Origin: Chloroflexota bacterium
GTDB lineage: Bacteria > Chloroflexota > Anaerolineae > UBA7937 > B3-Chlor
Assembly: GCA_030616025.1 (NCBI GenBank)
Contig: JAUWYD010000041.1
Coordinates: 1-8,134, forward strand
DNA: 8,134 nucleotides
Direction of reading: 5' to 3'
The translations under genes and the position numbers were made by a program. Shown in pieces: positions 5,835 to 8,134 of the stretch; the first letter of the stretch is position 1, and the number at the start of each line of letters is the position of its first letter. Under the pieces are notes generated by a model. That model searched no databases. It saw only the letters and a list, made by a program, of their open reading frames with translations, and had not been told where the DNA came from.

Positions 5835-5914
5835 CGATTCTGTCGCCGAGTCCGTCCCGATTCTCCCGCAACGTGATATCTGTGCGCCGCTGGGATCGTG
5901 AGATTGCCTGCACT

Positions 5915-5932
5915 GGAGGAGTGTAACCGGTG
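5915..5932 (+). promoter_or_regulatory. Ribosome binding site and GTG start of the SHMT-GcvT gene
   Basis: GGAGGA at 5915-5920 is 9 nt before GTG 5930. An in-frame TAA at 5924-5926 blocks any earlier start, so the reading frame must begin at or after 5930, and this GTG is the only one with a good ribosome binding site. The 95-nt gap after the thioesterase gene shows no clear promoter, terminator or glycine riboswitch. Confidence 0.75.
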
Positions 5933-8134
5933 AAAGAACTCGGAGATTTTCTGATTCGTAACGACATCTCGGAAGTGGATCCCGACGTGGACCTGATTAT
6001 CGGCTTCGAGGAGGAGCGACAAGCCAGGAGGCTGATTCTGATTCCCTCGGAGAGCTTCTGCTCCCTGCCGGTGCGGCAAGCGCTGGGTTCAGTCTTCACC
6101 AATGTGTACGCGGAAGGGTATCCTCCCCCGCGAATGACCAGAGATGATGAGGAGCTGTTGGTGGACTTCGATCACCAACTGGCTTACTACCGACGCTACG
6201 GCGACAGAAGGTTCTACAAAGGCTGCGATTACGTTCATTTCGTGGAGACGCTGGCCCGCAGGCGGTGCGCTCAGTGCTTCGCCACCGATGAGATAGGACC
6301 GGATCAGATCTATGCCAACGTTCAACCCCTGTCTGGGGCGGCGGCGAATAATGCCGTGTACGATGCCTTTGTCAAACCCGGTGATACAGTAATGGGCATG
6401 GCGCTGCCCCATGGCGGGCACCTCACACATGGCAGTGAATACAACCGCTCCGGCAAGAACTACAAAATCGTCTCCTATGAGGTTGACAGGAACACGGAAC
6501 TACTTGACTATGATGAGATAATGCGGCTGGCTGTTGAGCACAGACCGAGGATGATCATCGCTGGCTATACGTCTTATCCTTGGGCGCCTGACTGGGCCAA
6601 GTTCAGGGAGATCGCTGACGCTGTTCCGGGTGGGTGCATTCTCCTTGCAGACATAGCTCACCCCGCAGGGATGGTCATCGCCGGTGTGTATCCTACGCCT
6701 GTGGGCTACGCAGACGTCATCACCTTTACCACCCACAAGACGGTTTGTGGGCCACGGGGTGCCGTGATCATGACTACCGACGAGGAGAAGGCCAGGCTGT
6801 TGGACAATGCGGTCTTTCCTGGCGAGCAGGGAGGGCCCCATGTCAACAAGTTCGCAGCCATAGCGGTGGCATTCAAACTGGCGCAAGAGGAAGAGTTCAA
6901 GCATCTTCAGGAGATGATTGTGAAGAACGCCGTAGCTCTGGCCGAGGGCTTGGAGAAACAAGGCCTGAGGCTGGCCTACGGAGGCACAAACACTCACCTC
7001 TTGGTGATAGACCTGAACGCCATCGAAACGGACACAGGTTTTCCGATAAAGGGTGAGATCGCGGCCCGGATCTTGGAACTGTGTGGACTGGTGACGAACA
7101 AGAACACCATCCCTGGCGACGAGAGCGCCGCCGATGCTAGTGGCATCCGTCTCGGCACCCCTTGGGTCACACAGCGAGGCCTTGGCCCGAGGGAGATGGA
7201 CAAACTCGCAGAGATCATTCATCGCGTTCTGGTGAGCATCAAACCTTTCGAGTATACGGGTCTGACCGGTGACCTGCCACGAGGCAAGTTGGACCTAGAG
7301 ATATTGGAGGAGATGAAGCGCGAGGTGGCCGACCTGGCAGACTCGGCCGGAGCTGAGAGGGACACTCGCTGGGATGGCTATCCGCATTACTTCTGGGTGC
7401 CGGGGGATTCATCCGTGAAGGCCAGCAGATTGCTGGAAGAGCATAGTAGGTTGGGTGCCGAGCTAGTTGAAGTGCGTGGCTGGAAGATGCCTCTTCACTA
7501 CCAAGGCCAAGAGGAGGAGCTGGAGCTAGCCAGACGTTCGGCCGTTGTTCTCGACTTGAGTGATATGGGAGTGCTGGAGATAAGTGGTCAACGTGCCAGG
7601 CCCTTCCTCCAAGAGGTGAGCACCAACAACGTGGCTGAACTGAGCCCGGGCCGCGGTCAACGGTCGTTTCTACTTGACAAGGACGGCGGCCTCATTGACG
7701 ATCTGCTGATCTTGCGCCAGGATGGGGACGAGCGGGGACGTGAGCGCTACCTGATGCTGACGAACCCGGCCAACACTGAGAAGGTAAAGGCCTGGCTGCG
7801 CGGGTTGTCTGATGGCTACGTCCTTTTCGACAATGAGGACCTATTCCGCAAGGTGCAAGGACCAGCTGTTTTGGAGGACCTTGGCGAGATTCCTGATCAG
7901 GCCTCTCGTCGAGTGGCCCTGGCTTTGCACGGGCCAGAATCCGCGGACGTATTGTCCAGAGCCGGGTGGCCAGGGACCGACCTGGAGGATGGGCATTTCT
8001 GGCAGGGTGACATCAAGGGCATTGAGGCCCTCGTGCACCGGCACGGTCACACTGAGAAGGATCTCCGCTACGAGGTAGTCGTTCACCCCGACAGGGCAGC
8101 CGAGGTGTGGAACCTACTACTGGAGGCGGGCGCG
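5930..8134 (+). CDS. glyA: Serine hydroxymethyltransferase fused to GcvT-type aminomethyltransferase (3' end outside window)
   Basis: The frame is open from GTG 5930 to the window edge, giving 735 residues so far. Residues 1-440 are a full SHMT (serine + THF to glycine + 5,10-methylene-THF, PLP-dependent). Evidence: YAEGY at 60-64, HGGHLTHGS, DIAH with D241 and H244, FTTHKT with the PLP lysine K270, and GIRLGTP with R407. The usual ASEN is PSES (39-42), and about 26 extra residues lie between YAEGYP and RFYKGC (66-93). Residues 441-500 are a linker. From about 500 a GcvT domain follows: GWKMPLHY (517-524), DLSDMG (542-547, usually DVSHM), GGLIDDLL (586-593, the conserved active-site aspartates) and TNPAN. 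The usual GYTGExGYE is GHTEKDLRYE (706-715). Both enzymes share 5,10-methylene-THF, so the fusion may couple glycine cleavage or another C1 source to serine formation. SHMT activity is likely; the GcvT reaction is uncertain. Confidence 0.9.
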   Translation, partial: MKELGDFLIRNDISEVDPDVDLIIGFEEERQARRLILIPSESFCSLPVRQALGSVFTNVYAEGYPPPRMTRDDEELLVDFDHQLAYYRRYGDRRFYKGCDYVHFVETLARRRCAQCFATDEIGPDQIYANVQPLSGAAANNAVYDAFVKPGDTVMGMALPHGGHLTHGSEYNRSGKNYKIVSYEVDRNTELLDYDEIMRLAVEHRPRMIIAGYTSYPWAPDWAKFREIADAVPGGCILLADIAHPAGMVIAGVYPTPVGYADVITFTTHKTVCGPRGAVIMTTDEEKARLLDNAVFPGEQGGPHVNKFAAIAVAFKLAQEEEFKHLQEMIVKNAVALAEGLEKQGLRLAYGGTNTHLLVIDLNAIETDTGFPIKGEIAARILELCGLVTNKNTIPGDESAADASGIRLGTPWVTQRGLGPREMDKLAEIIHRVLVSIKPFEYTGLTGDLPRGKLDLEILEEMKREVADLADSAGAERDTRWDGYPHYFWVPGDSSVKASRLLEEHSRLGAELVEVRGWKMPLHYQGQEEELELARRSAVVLDLSDMGVLEISGQRARPFLQEVSTNNVAELSPGRGQRSFLLDKDGGLIDDLLILRQDGDERGRERYLMLTNPANTEKVKAWLRGLSDGYVLFDNEDLFRKVQGPAVLEDLGEIPDQASRRVALALHGPESADVLSRAGWPGTDLEDGHFWQGDIKGIEALVHRHGHTEKDLRYEVVVHPDRAAEVWNLLLEAGA

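Noticed and set aside
5705..5926. Plus-strand ORF overlapping the end of the thioesterase gene
   Set aside because: Arginine/serine-rich out-of-frame shadow without a ribosome binding site or domain.
5835..5929. Glycine riboswitch before the SHMT-GcvT gene
   Set aside because: The gap is only 95 nt and lacks the conserved glycine-aptamer core sequences; no such element is visible.
6500..7222. Minus-strand ORF of 240 codons opposite the SHMT domain
   Set aside because: It lies entirely inside the conserved SHMT coding region and has no family features.

Overview
The window looks like a chromosomal segment from a moderately GC-rich bacterium (mid-50s percent by eye). I see no mobile-element or phage signs. 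I lean towards Chloroflexota (Dehalococcoidia-like). The reasons are the combination of a zinc-ribbon/cold-shock fusion, a bS21 gene, a PaaI-type thioesterase starting with a CFVCG motif and the general gene mix. This is impression rather than proof, and no marker here is decisive.

Left half, minus strand (1-2046). A very good sigma-70-type promoter (TTGACA-N17-TATGAT, 2045 to 2017) has its -35 box inside a perfect 16-bp palindrome. It reads leftward into a leader of about 210 nt. The leader holds stem-loops and a hairpin followed by a U-rich tract, then a strong Shine-Dalgarno and rpsU (ribosomal protein bS21). Downstream on the same strand are a zinc-ribbon plus cold-shock-domain protein, a TraR/DksA-type zinc-finger protein and a three-helix membrane protein of the DUF4870/Tic20-like type. 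The first three all act on RNA, ribosomes or RNA polymerase, so the set looks like a growth or stress adaptation cluster. A strong 11-bp stem-loop lies between the DksA-like gene and the membrane protein gene.

Middle (1798-2893). About 1.1 kb carries no confident gene. It contains the leftward promoter and leader, a stretch rich in inverted repeats (2069-2277), a rightward promoter (TTGACC-N17-TATAAT, 2330-2358), and either a roughly 530-nt leader for the plsX operon or a small 85-codon ORF of unknown function.

Right half, plus strand (2894-8134). plsX (acyl-ACP:phosphate acyltransferase) and fabF (beta-ketoacyl-ACP synthase II with an extra N-terminal segment of about 47 residues) are 31 nt apart. 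A hotdog-fold PaaI-type thioesterase follows 60 nt later. After a further 95 nt a very long ORF begins at GTG 5930 and runs off the window end. It encodes a complete serine hydroxymethyltransferase (all expected catalytic residues present, plus an insertion of about 26 residues) fused in frame to a GcvT-type aminomethyltransferase domain. That domain keeps the GG-L-I-D-D active-site motif but has changed other signature motifs. This fusion of two enzymes that use the same folate cofactor, 5,10-methylene-tetrahydrofolate, is the most interesting item in the window. The second is the putative attenuated leader of the rpsU cluster.
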